The translations under genes and the position numbers were made by a program. The notes below the pieces were generated by a model. That model was given only the letters and a program-made list of their open reading frames with translations. It was not told the origin of the DNA and did no database searches. Below are positions 28,410-37,932 of a DNA stretch of 64,000 nucleotides, piece after piece; position 1 is the stretch's first letter; the number at the start of each line of letters is the position of its first letter. This stretch comes from Aureimonas flava (GTDB lineage Bacteria; Pseudomonadota; Alphaproteobacteria; Rhizobiales; Rhizobiaceae): contig NZ_QYRN01000001.1 of the NCBI RefSeq assembly GCF_003583935.1, forward strand, positions 496,001 to 560,000, written 5' to 3'.

Positions 28410-30239
28410 CTATTGCCGCACGTAGCGCCCCGGCGCGTCCTCGATCACGGCCAGCCCGCCGGCGCCCGGCTCGCGCGCCTCGACGCGCTCGTCGCACAGC
28501 GCCTCGATCCAAGCCTGCCAGTGCGGCCACCACGACCCTTTGGTTTCGCGCGCCCGGCTCCACCAGTCATCGAAGGTCAGTTCGCCGGACGGCGAGGGCC
28601 CGACCCAGAACTGATACTTGCCCTTGGACGGCGGGTTCACCACGCCGGCGATGTGGCCCGAGCCGGACACGACGTAGGTGACCGCCGAGCCGAGCGCGCG
28701 GCTGCCCTCGAAGACGCTGAGCGCGGGCGCGATGTGGTCCTCCTTGGTCGCCAGGTTGTAGACCGGCAGCGTGACGGTCGAGAGATCGAGCCGCACGCCG
28801 CCGATCTCCATCAGGCCGCGCGACAGGCGGTTCTCCAGGTAGCAGTTGCGCAGGTAGAAGAGGTGGTTGGCCTTGGCCATCCGGGTGGCGTCGGCGTTCC
28901 AGAACAGGAGGTCGAAGGGCAGGGGTTCCTTGCCCTTCAGGTAGTTGTTGACGAAGTAGGGCCAGATCAGGTCGCCCGAGCGCAGGAGGTTGAAGGCGGC
29001 GGCCATCTGCGAGCCGTCGAGATAGCCCTTCTCCATGGTCCGCTCGATCTCGCAGAGCTGGCCCTCGTCCACGAAGACCTTGAGATCGCCGGAATGCCGA
29101 AAGTCGATCTGCGTGGTGAGGAAGGTGACGGACGCGATGCGCTCGTTGCCCCTGGCCCGCAGGTAGGGCAGCGAGGCGGCCAGCAGCGTGCCGCCGACGC
29201 AGTAGCCCACCATGTTGACCTCGCGCTCGCCCGTCGCCTGCTCCACGATGTCGAGCCCGAAGGCGATGCCCTCGTCGATATAGTCCTTCCAGGTCTTGTC
29301 GGCGTGGCGCTCGTCCGGGTTCACCCAGGAGATGACGAACACGGTGTGGCCCTGCTCGACCATCCAGCGGATGAACGACTTCTCCGGGTTGAGGTCGAGG
29401 ATGTAGAAGCGGTTGATCCAGGGCGGCGCGATCAGGATCGGTCGCCGAAGCACCGTCTCGGTGGCCGGCGCGTACTGGATGATCTGGCAGACCTCGTTCT
29501 CGGCCACGACCTTGCCGGGCGTCATGGCGAGATTCTCGCCCACCGCGAACTTCGTCGGGTCCGACTGGCGCAGCTTGAGCTGGCCCTTTCCCTTCATCAT
29601 GTCCTCGGCGAACATGCGCATGCCGCGCACGAGGTTCTCGCCGTTCTGCTCAACGGTCTCGCGGTAGAGCTCGGGGTTGGTCAGCACGAAGTTCGAGGGC
29701 GAGATCGCGTTGGCGATCTGCTTCACGTAGAAGGCGGCCTTCTGGCGCGTGTGCGGATCGAGCCCCTCGGAACGCTCCACCAGCATGGTCGCCCATTCGG
29801 AGGCGATCACGTAGGCCTCCTTCAGGAAACCGAAGAACAGGTTGCGGCTCCAGTCCTCGTGCGTGAACCGCTTGTCGGCCGGGGCGGACGAGGCCGACCC
29901 CGAGGCCGGCGCCGCGCCGGCCGCCTTGCGGATCGAGTCGGCCCACAGGCCCATGAAGCGGATCATCAGGGCGCTCTGCGCCTCCAGCGAGCGGCCGGGA
30001 TCGCCCAACCAGTATTCGCCGACGCGCGACAGGGTGGCGACCATGTCGGGATAGCTGAGCGGACCGTCCTTCACCTCGCCGCGCTCGCGCGGCTCGACCC
30101 ATGCGGACGCCGCCTTGCCGACCTGCTCCAGCATGCGCGCCATGTTGCGGGCGAAAGCTTCGGGATCGCGGACAGCGTAGTCCGCGAACGGAGGCATGTT
30201 CCCGGCGGGGGTGTCGGTCGTGGATGTCGTTTCCGCCAT
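28410..30239 (-). CDS. phaC: Class I polyhydroxyalkanoate synthase
   Basis: PhaC polymerises short-chain 3-hydroxyacyl-CoA into storage polyester at the granule surface. At 609 residues it has the class I length. The lipase-like box is GYCVGG with the catalytic cysteine at residue 347; Asp and His partners fall in the KEDHIAP and SGSGHIAG motifs. The long N-terminal region that precedes the hydrolase fold is present. The ATG at 30239 is preceded by AGGA. No phaA, phaB, phaR or phasin gene is in the window, so it stands alone. Confidence 0.96.
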   Translation of the reverse strand: MAETTSTTDTPAGNMPPFADYAVRDPEAFARNMARMLEQVGKAASAWVEPRERGEVKDGPLSYPDMVATLSRVGEYWLGDPGRSLEAQSALMIRFMGLWADSIRKAAGAAPASGSASSAPADKRFTHEDWSRNLFFGFLKEAYVIASEWATMLVERSEGLDPHTRQKAAFYVKQIANAISPSNFVLTNPELYRETVEQNGENLVRGMRMFAEDMMKGKGQLKLRQSDPTKFAVGENLAMTPGKVVAENEVCQIIQYAPATETVLRRPILIAPPWINRFYILDLNPEKSFIRWMVEQGHTVFVISWVNPDERHADKTWKDYIDEGIAFGLDIVEQATGEREVNMVGYCVGGTLLAASLPYLRARGNERIASVTFLTTQIDFRHSGDLKVFVDEGQLCEIERTMEKGYLDGSQMAAAFNLLRSGDLIWPYFVNNYLKGKEPLPFDLLFWNADATRMAKANHLFYLRNCYLENRLSRGLMEIGGVRLDLSTVTLPVYNLATKEDHIAPALSVFEGSRALGSAVTYVVSGSGHIAGVVNPPSKGKYQFWVGPSPSGELTFDDWWSRARETKGSWWPHWQAWIEALCDERVEAREPGAGGLAVIEDAPGRYVRQ

Positions 30240-30410
30240 GGCCGGTCCTCCTCGGATCCCTGTAGAGCACAATGTCGCGCCTGCGGCAGCAGCGGGAAGC
30301 GTCTTGCGCCGGACTTTCGTCGCCGCGACGCAGCATCGCCGTCGCCGCGCCGCGCCATTCCCAAGCCCCGATCGTTCGGATAAGAAGGGCGCGTTCGGGG
30401 GAAGGCCTTC

Positions 30411-30815
30411 ATGACCATGGCGATGCGAGCGGTTCGAATGACGGGGATGTGCGTGTCGCTCGCGCTGCCCCTGTCCGCGTGCCAATCCTTCCTTCCGCGC
30501 GACGAAACCCCCGTGACGCCTCCGCCGCTGGCCGCCGCGCCCGGCGTCGGCTCCTCCGGCCAGAAGCTGGACGAGCAGGGCTATCCGGTGATCGGGCGGA
30601 TGCCGCGCGCCGCGCGCCCGCAGGCGTCCGACGAGACCGTGCAGCAGACGGAGCAGCGCTACGCCCGCGTCGAGGCGCGGGGGGGCGGCAACCCGGACGC
30701 CGCCTATCGGCGCGACGTGGCCGAGCTCCAAGCCCTGGCGGCAAGCCAGCAGGCAGAGGCGGACAGGGTGCTCGCACCCGCGCCGGCCGACGCAGCCAGC
30801 AGCCGGGCGCAGTAG
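30411..30815 (+). CDS. Putative small lipoprotein
   Basis: This 134-residue protein is of unknown function. It has a signal sequence ending in LPLSAC, a lipobox-like site with the cysteine near residue 24, followed by a Pro/Ala-rich linker and a charged helical end rich in Gln and Ala. It is probably anchored to a membrane facing the periplasm. The ATG is preceded by GGGGAAGG at about 6 bases. It is divergent from phaC and lies upstream of the aminotransferase gene, with a short hairpin between them. Confidence 0.7.
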   Translation: MTMAMRAVRMTGMCVSLALPLSACQSFLPRDETPVTPPPLAAAPGVGSSGQKLDEQGYPVIGRMPRAARPQASDETVQQTEQRYARVEARGGGNPDAAYRRDVAELQALAASQQAEADRVLAPAPADAASSRAQ

Positions 30816-30823
30816 AGCGCCGC

Positions 30824-30840
30824 CGACCGCCAAGCGGTCG
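30824..30840. terminator. Short hairpin after the lipoprotein gene
   Basis: Two perfect 7-base arms with a 3-base loop lie 9 bases after the lipoprotein stop. No T-run follows on the plus strand, so it may be a weak terminator or an mRNA-end stabiliser ahead of the aminotransferase gene. Confidence 0.3.
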
Positions 30841-30938
30841 ATGTGCCCGGCTCCAGCGGACGCTCGATGCCCGAGTCCGTTCGGTCGGCGGCTTGTCCCG
30901 TCGCCCCATTCCATGCGTCCAGCCGAAGGCTAGTCACC

Positions 30939-32153
30939 ATGAGCGAAGAGTACCACAAGATCCGCCGCTTGCCCCCTTACGTGTTCGAGGAGGTCAACAA
31001 GAAGAAGGCGGCCGCCCGCGCCCGCGGCATCGACATCATCGACCTCGGCATGGGCAATCCCGACCTGCCGACGCCGAAGTTCGTGGTGGACAAGCTGTGC
31101 GAGGCGATCCGCGACCCGCGCACCCACCGCTATTCGGCGTCCAAGGGCATCGCGGGCCTGCGCCGCGCCCAGGCCGCCTACTACGAGCGCCGCTTCAACG
31201 TGAAGCTCAACCCGGACACCCAGGTCGTCGCGACGCTGGGCTCGAAGGAGGGCTTCGCCAACATGGCCCAGGCGATCACCGCGCCGGGCGACGTGGTGCT
31301 CTGCCCCAACCCGACCTATCCGATCCACGCCTTCGGCTTCCTGATGACCGGCGGCACGATCCGCTCGATCCCCGCCAAGCCGGACGAGGACTTCCTGCGT
31401 GCGATCGATCGGGCGGTGCGCCACTCGATCCCCAAGCCCATCGCGATCATCCTCAACTATCCGTCGAACCCGACGGCCTACGAGGCCGACCTGGACTTCT
31501 ACGCCGAGGTGGTGAAGTTCGCGCGCGAGAACGAGATCGTCATCCTGTCGGACCTCGCCTATTCGGAGATCTTCTTCGACGGCTCGCCGCCGCCCTCGGT
31601 GCTGGAGGTGCCGGGCGCGATGGACGTGGCGGTGGAGTTCACCTCCATGTCCAAGACCTTCTCCATGCCGGGTTGGCGCGTCGGCTTCGCGGTGGGCAAC
31701 GAGCGGCTGATCTCGGCGCTCGCGCGGGTGAAGTCCTATCTCGACTACGGCGCCTTCACGCCCATCCAGGTCGCGGCCACCGCCGCGCTGAACGCGGGCG
31801 ATGCCGCGATCGAGGAAGTGCGCGCGGTGTATCGCCATCGGCGCGACGTGCTGGTGGAATCGTTCGGGCGTGCGCATTTCGACGTTCCGCCGCCGTCATC
31901 CACCATGTTCGCCTGGGCGCAGATCCCCGAGCGGTTCCGCTACATGGGCTCGCTCGAGTTCTCCAAGCTCCTGATCGAGAAGGCGGACGTCGCCGTCGCG
32001 CCCGGCATCGGCTTCGGCGAGTACGGCGACGACTACGTGCGCATCGCCCTGGTGGAGAACGAGCACCGCATCCGGCAGGCGGCCCGCAACATCCGCCGCT
32101 TCCTTGCGTCGGGCAACGATCCCGTCCAAAAGGCGGCATCCGCGGACGCGTAG
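30939..32153 (+). CDS. Class I/II PLP aminotransferase, AlaC/AatC-like
   Basis: This is a 404-residue pyridoxal-phosphate aminotransferase. It shows IDLGMGNPDLPTP and NYPSNPT, then the SMSKTFSMPGWRVGF motif whose lysine (residue 239) forms the aldimine, and a late Arg in DYVRIALVEN for the substrate carboxylate. It belongs to the group that includes alanine and aspartate transaminases, often labelled LL-diaminopimelate aminotransferase in rhizobia. hom follows 49 bases later, and this pairing favours an aspartate-family or alanine role. The ATG at 30939 (MSEEYHK) is the conserved start. Confidence 0.9.
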   Translation: MSEEYHKIRRLPPYVFEEVNKKKAAARARGIDIIDLGMGNPDLPTPKFVVDKLCEAIRDPRTHRYSASKGIAGLRRAQAAYYERRFNVKLNPDTQVVATLGSKEGFANMAQAITAPGDVVLCPNPTYPIHAFGFLMTGGTIRSIPAKPDEDFLRAIDRAVRHSIPKPIAIILNYPSNPTAYEADLDFYAEVVKFARENEIVILSDLAYSEIFFDGSPPPSVLEVPGAMDVAVEFTSMSKTFSMPGWRVGFAVGNERLISALARVKSYLDYGAFTPIQVAATAALNAGDAAIEEVRAVYRHRRDVLVESFGRAHFDVPPPSSTMFAWAQIPERFRYMGSLEFSKLLIEKADVAVAPGIGFGEYGDDYVRIALVENEHRIRQAARNIRRFLASGNDPVQKAASADA

Positions 32154-32202
32154 CCCGAACGGCGCGCGCCGCCCCACCGACGATCAAGGTTCAAGGACAG
32201 CC

Positions 32203-33507
32203 ATGGATAGCCCGTTGCGGATCGGCCTGGCCGGATTGGGAACGGTCGGCGCTTCGCTCGCCCGCCTCCTTTCGACCCGTGCGCAGACCTATGCTCTGCG
32301 TGCCGGGCGGCCGATCGAGGTCGTCGCCGTTTCGGCCCGCGACCGCTCGCGCGATCGCGGTGTCGACATCTCGGCCATGGCCTGGTTCGACGATCCGGTG
32401 GAGCTGGCGTCCAAGGCCGAGATCGACCTCTTCGTCGAGCTCGTGGGCGGCGCGGAAGGGGCGGCGCTCGCCAGCGTCAAGGCGGCGCTGAACCGGGGCA
32501 TTCCCGTCGTCACCGCCAACAAGGCGCTGCTCGCCCACCATGGCGTCGAGCTCGCCAAGCTCGCGCAGCGGAAGGGGGCGACGATCTTCTTCGAGGCCGC
32601 CGCCGCGGGCGGCATCCCGATTATCAAGACCATGCGCGAGGCGCTGCGCGGCAACGCCGTGAACCGCGTCTACGGCATCCTCAACGGCACCTGCAACTAC
32701 ATGCTGACGCGCATGGAGGCGGAGGGGATCGCGTTCGAGGACTGCCTGCGGGACGCGCAGCGCCTCGGCTATGCCGAGGCCGACCCGACCTTCGACATCG
32801 GCGGCTTCGACGCGGCGCACAAGCTGGCGCTTCTGACCTCGCTGGCCTTCGGCTGCGAGATCGATCTCGACTCGATCTTCATCGAGGGCATCTCTGCGGT
32901 CACCAACGCCGACATCGAGGCCGCCGCCGAACTCGGATACCGCATCAAGCTGCTGGCGGTCGCCCAGCGCACGGACAGCGGTATCGAACAACGTGTCCAC
33001 CCGACCATGATCCCGGCCCATTCGGCGCTGGCGCAGGTGAACGGTGTCACCAACGCGGTGGCGGTCGATACCGACCTTCTCGGCTCGATCCTGCTCGTCG
33101 GGCCGGGGGCGGGCGGCGACGCCACGGCTTCGGCGGTCCTGTCCGACGTGATCGACATGGCACGGGACATCCGCCTGCCGACCTTCGCGGTCGAGGCCAA
33201 GCAGCTCGTGCCCTACCGCCGTGCCCGCATGCGCGCGCACGAGGGGGGCTACTACATCCGCCTCAGCGTGCTGGATCGCGTGGGCGCCTTCGCCTCCATC
33301 GCGCGGCGCATGGCCGAGAACGACATCTCGCTGGAATCGATCGTCCAGCGCAAGCGGAACGACGGCGACGCGAGCGATACCGCGCCCGTGATCCTCATCA
33401 CGCACGAAACCACCGAGGCGGCTGTCAAAAAGGCGCTGGACGCCGTGTCCAAGGACGGCCACCTGAAGGAGGCTCCGCGCATGATCCGCATCGAGGCGCT
33501 GGACTGA
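32203..33507 (+). CDS. hom: Homoserine dehydrogenase
   Basis: This enzyme reduces aspartate semialdehyde to homoserine on the way to threonine and methionine. The 434-residue product has an N-terminal Rossmann motif (IGLAGLGTVGASL), the catalytic core with TANKALLA and GTCNYML, and a C-terminal ACT domain (from about residue 350, SVLDRVGAFASIARRMAENDISLESI) for feedback by threonine. The ATG at 32203 has AAGGA upstream. It lies between the aminotransferase gene and glpX on the same strand. Confidence 0.95.
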   Translation: MDSPLRIGLAGLGTVGASLARLLSTRAQTYALRAGRPIEVVAVSARDRSRDRGVDISAMAWFDDPVELASKAEIDLFVELVGGAEGAALASVKAALNRGIPVVTANKALLAHHGVELAKLAQRKGATIFFEAAAAGGIPIIKTMREALRGNAVNRVYGILNGTCNYMLTRMEAEGIAFEDCLRDAQRLGYAEADPTFDIGGFDAAHKLALLTSLAFGCEIDLDSIFIEGISAVTNADIEAAAELGYRIKLLAVAQRTDSGIEQRVHPTMIPAHSALAQVNGVTNAVAVDTDLLGSILLVGPGAGGDATASAVLSDVIDMARDIRLPTFAVEAKQLVPYRRARMRAHEGGYYIRLSVLDRVGAFASIARRMAENDISLESIVQRKRNDGDASDTAPVILITHETTEAAVKKALDAVSKDGHLKEAPRMIRIEALD

Positions 33508-33577
33508 ACTCGGGGAAAAGCCGCCGATCGGCCGCAGTCCGCTGCGCGCCGTCCCGCGCGGCGAACAGGACGACGGC

Positions 33578-34570
33578 ATGATGGGCAGCGACGTTTCCCG
33601 CGAATCCGACCCGCTCGACCGGATCCTCTCGGTCGAGATCGCCCGCGTGACGGAGCGCGCGGCGGTGGCCGCGGCCATGCTGCGCGGGCGCGGCGACGAG
33701 CGCGCCGCCGATCAGGCGGCGGTGGACGCGATGCGATCCGAGCTCGACGGCTTGGCCATCGACGGGACGGTGGTCGTCGGCGAGGGCGAGCGCGACGAGG
33801 CGCCGATGCTGTTCGTTGGCGAGCGCGTCGGGCGCGGCGGCGCGGACGTCGACCTCGCGCTGGATCCTCTGGAAGGCACCACGATCTGCGCCAAGAGCCT
33901 GCCCAACGCGCTGTCGGTCATCGCGGTGGCCGCGCGGGGCACGCTCCTGGTCGTGCCGGACGTCTACATGGAGAAGATCGCGATCGGGCCGGGCTATGCA
34001 GACGGCGTCGTCGCCCTCGACCGCAGCCCGCGCGACAATCTCGAATCGCTGGCCGCCGCCAAGGGCGTGCCGGTGGACCGGATCACCGCCTGCATCCTCG
34101 ACCGGCCGCGCCATGCGCAACTGATCGAGGAGATCCGCGCCACCGGCGCGGCCATCCGGCTGATCGGGGACGGCGACGTGGCGGGGGTGATCCATGCCAC
34201 CGACCCCGAAGGCACGGGGATCGACATCTACATGGGCATCGGCGGCGCGCCGGAGGGCGTTCTCGCCGCGGCCGCCGTTCGCTGCACCGGCGGCCAGATC
34301 CAGGGGCGGCTCAAGCTGAACACGGGCGAGAAGCGCAACCGGGCGGAGAAGCTCGGCCTGCACGACCCGGAGCGCATCTACAGCCTCGCCGACATGGTGC
34401 GCGGGGACGTCATCTTCGCGGCCTCCGGCGTGACGGACGGAAACCTGCTCGACGGCGTCCGCTTCTACTCGAACCGGATCGAGACCCATTCGCTGGTCAT
34501 GGATTCGCGGAACGGTACGCTGCGCGACATGCGTACCCGGCACCTCGGTTCCGACGTCTTCGGGCGCTGA
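33578..34570 (+). CDS. glpX: Class II fructose-1,6-bisphosphatase
   Basis: GlpX hydrolyses fructose-1,6-bisphosphate in gluconeogenesis; some homologues also act on sedoheptulose-bisphosphate. The 330-residue product shows VVGEGERDEAPMLF with the metal-binding acidic residues, then DPLEGTT, and GGAPEGVLAAAAVRCTGGQIQGRL. Two ATGs are adjacent (33578 and 33581); AGGA lies 8 bases before the first. It follows hom by 70 bases and precedes recJ by 20, a common rhizobial order (hom-glpX-recJ). Confidence 0.95.
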   Translation: MMGSDVSRESDPLDRILSVEIARVTERAAVAAAMLRGRGDERAADQAAVDAMRSELDGLAIDGTVVVGEGERDEAPMLFVGERVGRGGADVDLALDPLEGTTICAKSLPNALSVIAVAARGTLLVVPDVYMEKIAIGPGYADGVVALDRSPRDNLESLAAAKGVPVDRITACILDRPRHAQLIEEIRATGAAIRLIGDGDVAGVIHATDPEGTGIDIYMGIGGAPEGVLAAAAVRCTGGQIQGRLKLNTGEKRNRAEKLGLHDPERIYSLADMVRGDVIFAASGVTDGNLLDGVRFYSNRIETHSLVMDSRNGTLRDMRTRHLGSDVFGR

Positions 34571-34590
34571 CGGACCGGAAGCGTTCCCTG

Positions 34591-36387
34591 ATGACGGATT
34601 CCCGCCGGACCTTCCTCGGCGTCGATCGCTCGGTCGGCGGGCGGCGCTGGGTCCACGCGCTCGACCCGCGCGCCGAGGCGGCGGCGGCGCGCATGGCACA
34701 GCTTTCGGGCCTGCCGGACATCGTGAGCCGCGTCATGGCGGCGCGCGGCGTCGCGCCGGAAGCGGCCGAGGCTTTCCTGGCGCCGACCATCCGCGACCTG
34801 ATGCCCGACCCGTCGACGCTCACCGACATGGACGCCGCCGCCGCCCGCCTCGCCGACGCGATCGAGCGGCGCGAGACGGCCGCCGTGTTCGGCGACTACG
34901 ACGTCGACGGCGCGGCATCGGCGGCGTTGATGCACCGCTACTTCGCCCATTTCGGCCTGCGCTGCGAGATTCGCATCCCGGACCGCATCACCGAAGGCTA
35001 CGGGCCGAACGCGGCGGCGCTGAAGGATCTCGCGGACCGGGGCGCCACGCTGATCGTCACCGTCGACTGCGGGTCCACCAGCCGGGACGCCCTCGTCGCC
35101 GCCGCGGAGCAGGGCACCGACATCGTCGTGCTCGACCACCATCAGGTCGGCGCGGACCTTCCGCCCGCGGTCGCCCTGGTCAATCCCAACCGCCAGGACG
35201 ACCTTTCCGCCCAGGGCCATCTTTGCGCCGCCGGCGTCGTGTTCCTTACCCTGGTGGCCGTCTCGCGCGAGTTGCGCCGACGTGGGCACGCGACCTCCTC
35301 GCTCCCCGATCTCCTGAACGACCTCGACCTCGTGGCGCTGGCGACCGTCTGCGACGTGGTGCCGCTCGTCGGCTTCAACCGCGCGTTGGTCGTCCGGGGG
35401 CTCGAGATCCTGCGCGCGCGCCGAAACCCGGGTCTGCGGGCCCTGGCCGAGACGGCGCGGCTCCAAGGGCCGGTGGAGGCGTTCCATCTCGGCTTCCTTC
35501 TCGGGCCGCGCATCAACGCCGGCGGGCGCATCGGCGACGCGGCGCTCGGCAGCCGGCTGCTGACGCTGCGCAGCGAGAGCGAGGCGAAGGAGATCGCGGA
35601 GGAACTCGAACTCCTGAACGCCGAACGGCAGGCGATGGAGCGCGAGATGCTGGCTGAGGCGGAGGCCGAGATCCGGGCCGAGATCGGCGAGGGCGACGGG
35701 CCGCCGATCCTTGTGGCCGGTCGATCCACCTGGCATCCGGGCATCGTCGGGCTGATCGCCGCGCGGCTCAAGGAACGGTTCGGGCGCCCGGCCTTCGCCA
35801 TAGCCTTCGACGCGGCGGGGCGCGGAACGGGCTCGGGCCGCTCCATCGCCGGCTTCGACATCGGGCGCTTCGTTCGCGATGCCGTCGCCGACGGCACGCT
35901 CCTGCGCGGCGGCGGCCACGCCATGGCCGCCGGGCTCACGATCGAGCGCGACAGTCTCGCCGACTTCCGCCTGCGCGCCGAAACGAGGGCGCGCAGCGTG
36001 GTGGACACGCTGCGCGCCGCCGACAGCCTGGCGCTGGACGGCGCGATCGGCGCGCGCGGACTGACGGTCGACATGGTCCGCACGATCGAGCGGGCGGGGC
36101 CCTTCGGCTCTGGCCACCCGGCGCCGGTTTTCGCGCTGCCGCGTCATCGCCTCGTGTCGTCGGCTCCGGTCGGCTCGGGCGGGCACGTGCGCGCGACGCT
36201 TCGCGGCGCCGACGGCGCCACCGCCCCGGCCATCGCCTTCCGCGCCGCCGGAACGCCGATCGGAGACGTGCTTCTCGGGCGCCGCGGCGAGGATGTCCAC
36301 GTCGCGGGAAGCGTCTCGATCGACCGTTACCAGGGCAGCGAGAAGGTGACCTTCCGCATCGTCGACGTGGCGCTTCCCGCCATCTGA
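34591..36387 (+). CDS. recJ: Single-strand-specific exonuclease RecJ
   Basis: RecJ degrades single-stranded DNA 5' to 3' in recombination and repair. The 598-residue product has the DHH motifs in order: FGDYDVDGAASAAL (near residue 102), TVDCGST, and LDHHQVG. The DHHA1 domain follows with RGTGSGRSIAGFDIG and GGGHAMAAGLTI. The C-terminal OB-like region is present. The length is usual. It is the last gene of the hom-glpX-recJ run and is convergent with tRNA-Glu. Confidence 0.95.
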   Translation: MTDSRRTFLGVDRSVGGRRWVHALDPRAEAAAARMAQLSGLPDIVSRVMAARGVAPEAAEAFLAPTIRDLMPDPSTLTDMDAAAARLADAIERRETAAVFGDYDVDGAASAALMHRYFAHFGLRCEIRIPDRITEGYGPNAAALKDLADRGATLIVTVDCGSTSRDALVAAAEQGTDIVVLDHHQVGADLPPAVALVNPNRQDDLSAQGHLCAAGVVFLTLVAVSRELRRRGHATSSLPDLLNDLDLVALATVCDVVPLVGFNRALVVRGLEILRARRNPGLRALAETARLQGPVEAFHLGFLLGPRINAGGRIGDAALGSRLLTLRSESEAKEIAEELELLNAERQAMEREMLAEAEAEIRAEIGEGDGPPILVAGRSTWHPGIVGLIAARLKERFGRPAFAIAFDAAGRGTGSGRSIAGFDIGRFVRDAVADGTLLRGGGHAMAAGLTIERDSLADFRLRAETRARSVVDTLRAADSLALDGAIGARGLTVDMVRTIERAGPFGSGHPAPVFALPRHRLVSSAPVGSGGHVRATLRGADGATAPAIAFRAAGTPIGDVLLGRRGEDVHVAGSVSIDRYQGSEKVTFRIVDVALPAI

Positions 36388-36456
36388 ACCCGACGTGCAC
36401 AGACCAGCGGCGCGAACGGTGCCGGCAAACAGATCGATATTTCAGTCGAGGAAGAG

Positions 36457-36531
36457 TGGTACGCCCGAGGGGAATCGAACCCCTCTCTCCACCGTGAAAG
36501 GGTGGCGTCCTAACCGATAGACGACGGGCGC
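36457..36531 (-). tRNA. tRNA-Glu (anticodon TTC)
   Basis: Read on the minus strand, the acceptor stem GCGCCCG pairs with CGGGCGT, with one G-U at the end. The anticodon arm is CCACC-CTTTCAC-GGTGG with TTC in the loop, and the T-arm carries GTTCGATTC. The CCA end is encoded (36459-36457), after discriminator A. All arms fold without mismatches that would break the cloverleaf. Confidence 0.96.
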
Positions 36532-36659
36532 GGACGAGTGGGTCTATACGGCGAGTCGCCCGGTGGCGCAACCCGGAAACGATGCGCGCCGGGCGCTTTT
36601 GCGCCGAGGCGAAGCCCCGACGGACCGGGGCGGCGACAGGGCGGCGCCGTGCGTCGCGG

Positions 36660-37739
36660 TCAGGTGGACGAGCGGCGGCGGCAAGGCCAGTTCCAGTCGC
36701 GCATCTTGCCCACGTCGATGTGGATCGCCGCCGTGTGGCAATAGGTGCCGACGCCGCCGCGTCCGGGCAGTGCGCGCACGAAGCGGGCGACCTCCTGGCC
36801 GTTGACGCCGGGCACATGCAGGTCGGCCGCCTTGCAGGCCATGTGCATCGACGCCTTGGCGCCGTTGACCCGGCGGTTGTGCGACGGCGAGCGGAAGCCG
36901 GACGTGATCACCACCTTCTGTTTGAAGCGGCGCTCGATCTGGCCGATCAGGTTCATCAGGTTGGAATCGAAGCAGTTGGTGACCACGTCCTCGCGCTGGA
37001 TCAGAAGGCCGCTCGGCGCGAGGCGCGCGATGCCGGAAAGCGAGGCGAGCTGGTAGCTGCTGCCGATGTCGTCGATCAGCTCCGAATCGACCGAGGCGCG
37101 CTGGCCGATCTCGAACAGCGACTTCGGATCGACGCCGGGCAGGGCGTTGGCCGCCCCGTCGTCCTGGGTGTCGTTGCGCTGATGGACGACGACCCGGCCG
37201 CTCTTGCCGGCTTCGGCATTGCGAAGCGGCGTCTTGGCCTGCGCCTGGTTGTAGAGCGAGGCATAGAGCGAGTGATCCGCCTCGACGTTCTTCTTCGGCT
37301 CCGCGAAGGCGGCGACCGAAGGGCTCGAAGTCCGCGTCAGAAAGGTTCCGGCCTTGATGCCGCCGTCGGCTTCCTGCGCGGCCGCGACCTCGGCATCGCC
37401 GGCGGGCTCGGCCGCCGCGACCTTCGCCGCCAGGGAGGGAGAGACCCGCGCCGCGACCGCGGCATCCGTCCTCGCGGAGGGAGATGCCTCCGCCACGGCC
37501 GTGGCCTCGGCCCCGTCATCGCTCGCCGACTCGGCGGAGGCCGCCGCGTCCTGCCCGATCGCCTCTTCGATCGACGTTGGCTCCGGCGCCTGGGCGAAGC
37601 CGAAGGCGCTGGTCTCGTCGACGGCCGAGACGCAGCCGCCGAGGAGAGGAGACAGAGACACCACGGTCGCGGTCAGGAGCGCCTTGCGTGACACGGCGCG
37701 ACGGAAGGAGATGTTTCGTTCGGTCAATCGGTCGTCCAC
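36660..37739 (-). CDS. Lipoprotein with a C-terminal M15-like (YcbK/DUF882) peptidase domain
   Basis: The C-terminal 130 residues match the zinc-dependent M15/YcbK group. Metal ligands are visible as His and Asp in SMHMACKAAD and His in AAIHID. The N-terminus has a twin-arginine-like basic patch, a hydrophobic segment and LLGGC, a lipobox, followed by about 130 residues of low-complexity Ala/Glu linker. It is probably periplasmic and acts on peptidoglycan peptides. No ATG is available near the signal. GTG at 37739 and TTG at 37727 are the candidate starts; I list the GTG (359 residues), but the TTG is equally plausible. Confidence 0.82.
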   Translation of the reverse strand: MDDRLTERNISFRRAVSRKALLTATVVSLSPLLGGCVSAVDETSAFGFAQAPEPTSIEEAIGQDAAASAESASDDGAEATAVAEASPSARTDAAVAARVSPSLAAKVAAAEPAGDAEVAAAQEADGGIKAGTFLTRTSSPSVAAFAEPKKNVEADHSLYASLYNQAQAKTPLRNAEAGKSGRVVVHQRNDTQDDGAANALPGVDPKSLFEIGQRASVDSELIDDIGSSYQLASLSGIARLAPSGLLIQREDVVTNCFDSNLMNLIGQIERRFKQKVVITSGFRSPSHNRRVNGAKASMHMACKAADLHVPGVNGQEVARFVRALPGRGGVGTYCHTAAIHIDVGKMRDWNWPCRRRSST

Positions 37740-37745
37740 CCTCTC

Positions 37746-37771
37746 GACGACGGGGCTTGTCGCCCGTCGTC
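37746..37771. other. Inverted repeat just upstream of the M15-like gene
   Basis: Two perfect 9-base arms (37746-37754 and 37763-37771) flank an 8-base loop, 7 bases upstream of the GTG start. It could be an RNA hairpin limiting ribosome access or an operator. Nothing else fixes its role. Confidence 0.35.
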
Positions 37772-37932
37772 CAAGCCATGACCGACGCCCAACATCGGAC
37801 TGTCGGCAGACTGCCGCCTCGATCGCGTTCGCTTCCCCAAGCGCGGGCCCGAAGGCCCGACCGCGAAAAGTGACTAGTTCGTTACCACTGTGTCGTTTCC
37901 GAGGCCAGTGTTGCCTCGACTCCTCGTGGCGA

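Noticed and set aside
36532-36659. GC-rich short inverted repeat between tRNA-Glu and the M15-like gene as a terminator
   Set aside because: The stem is only five pairs and no T-run follows on the strand that would need it.
37900-37918. Six-base-arm hairpin after gloA as a terminator
   Set aside because: The stem is short and is followed by GAAACG rather than T bases on the minus strand.
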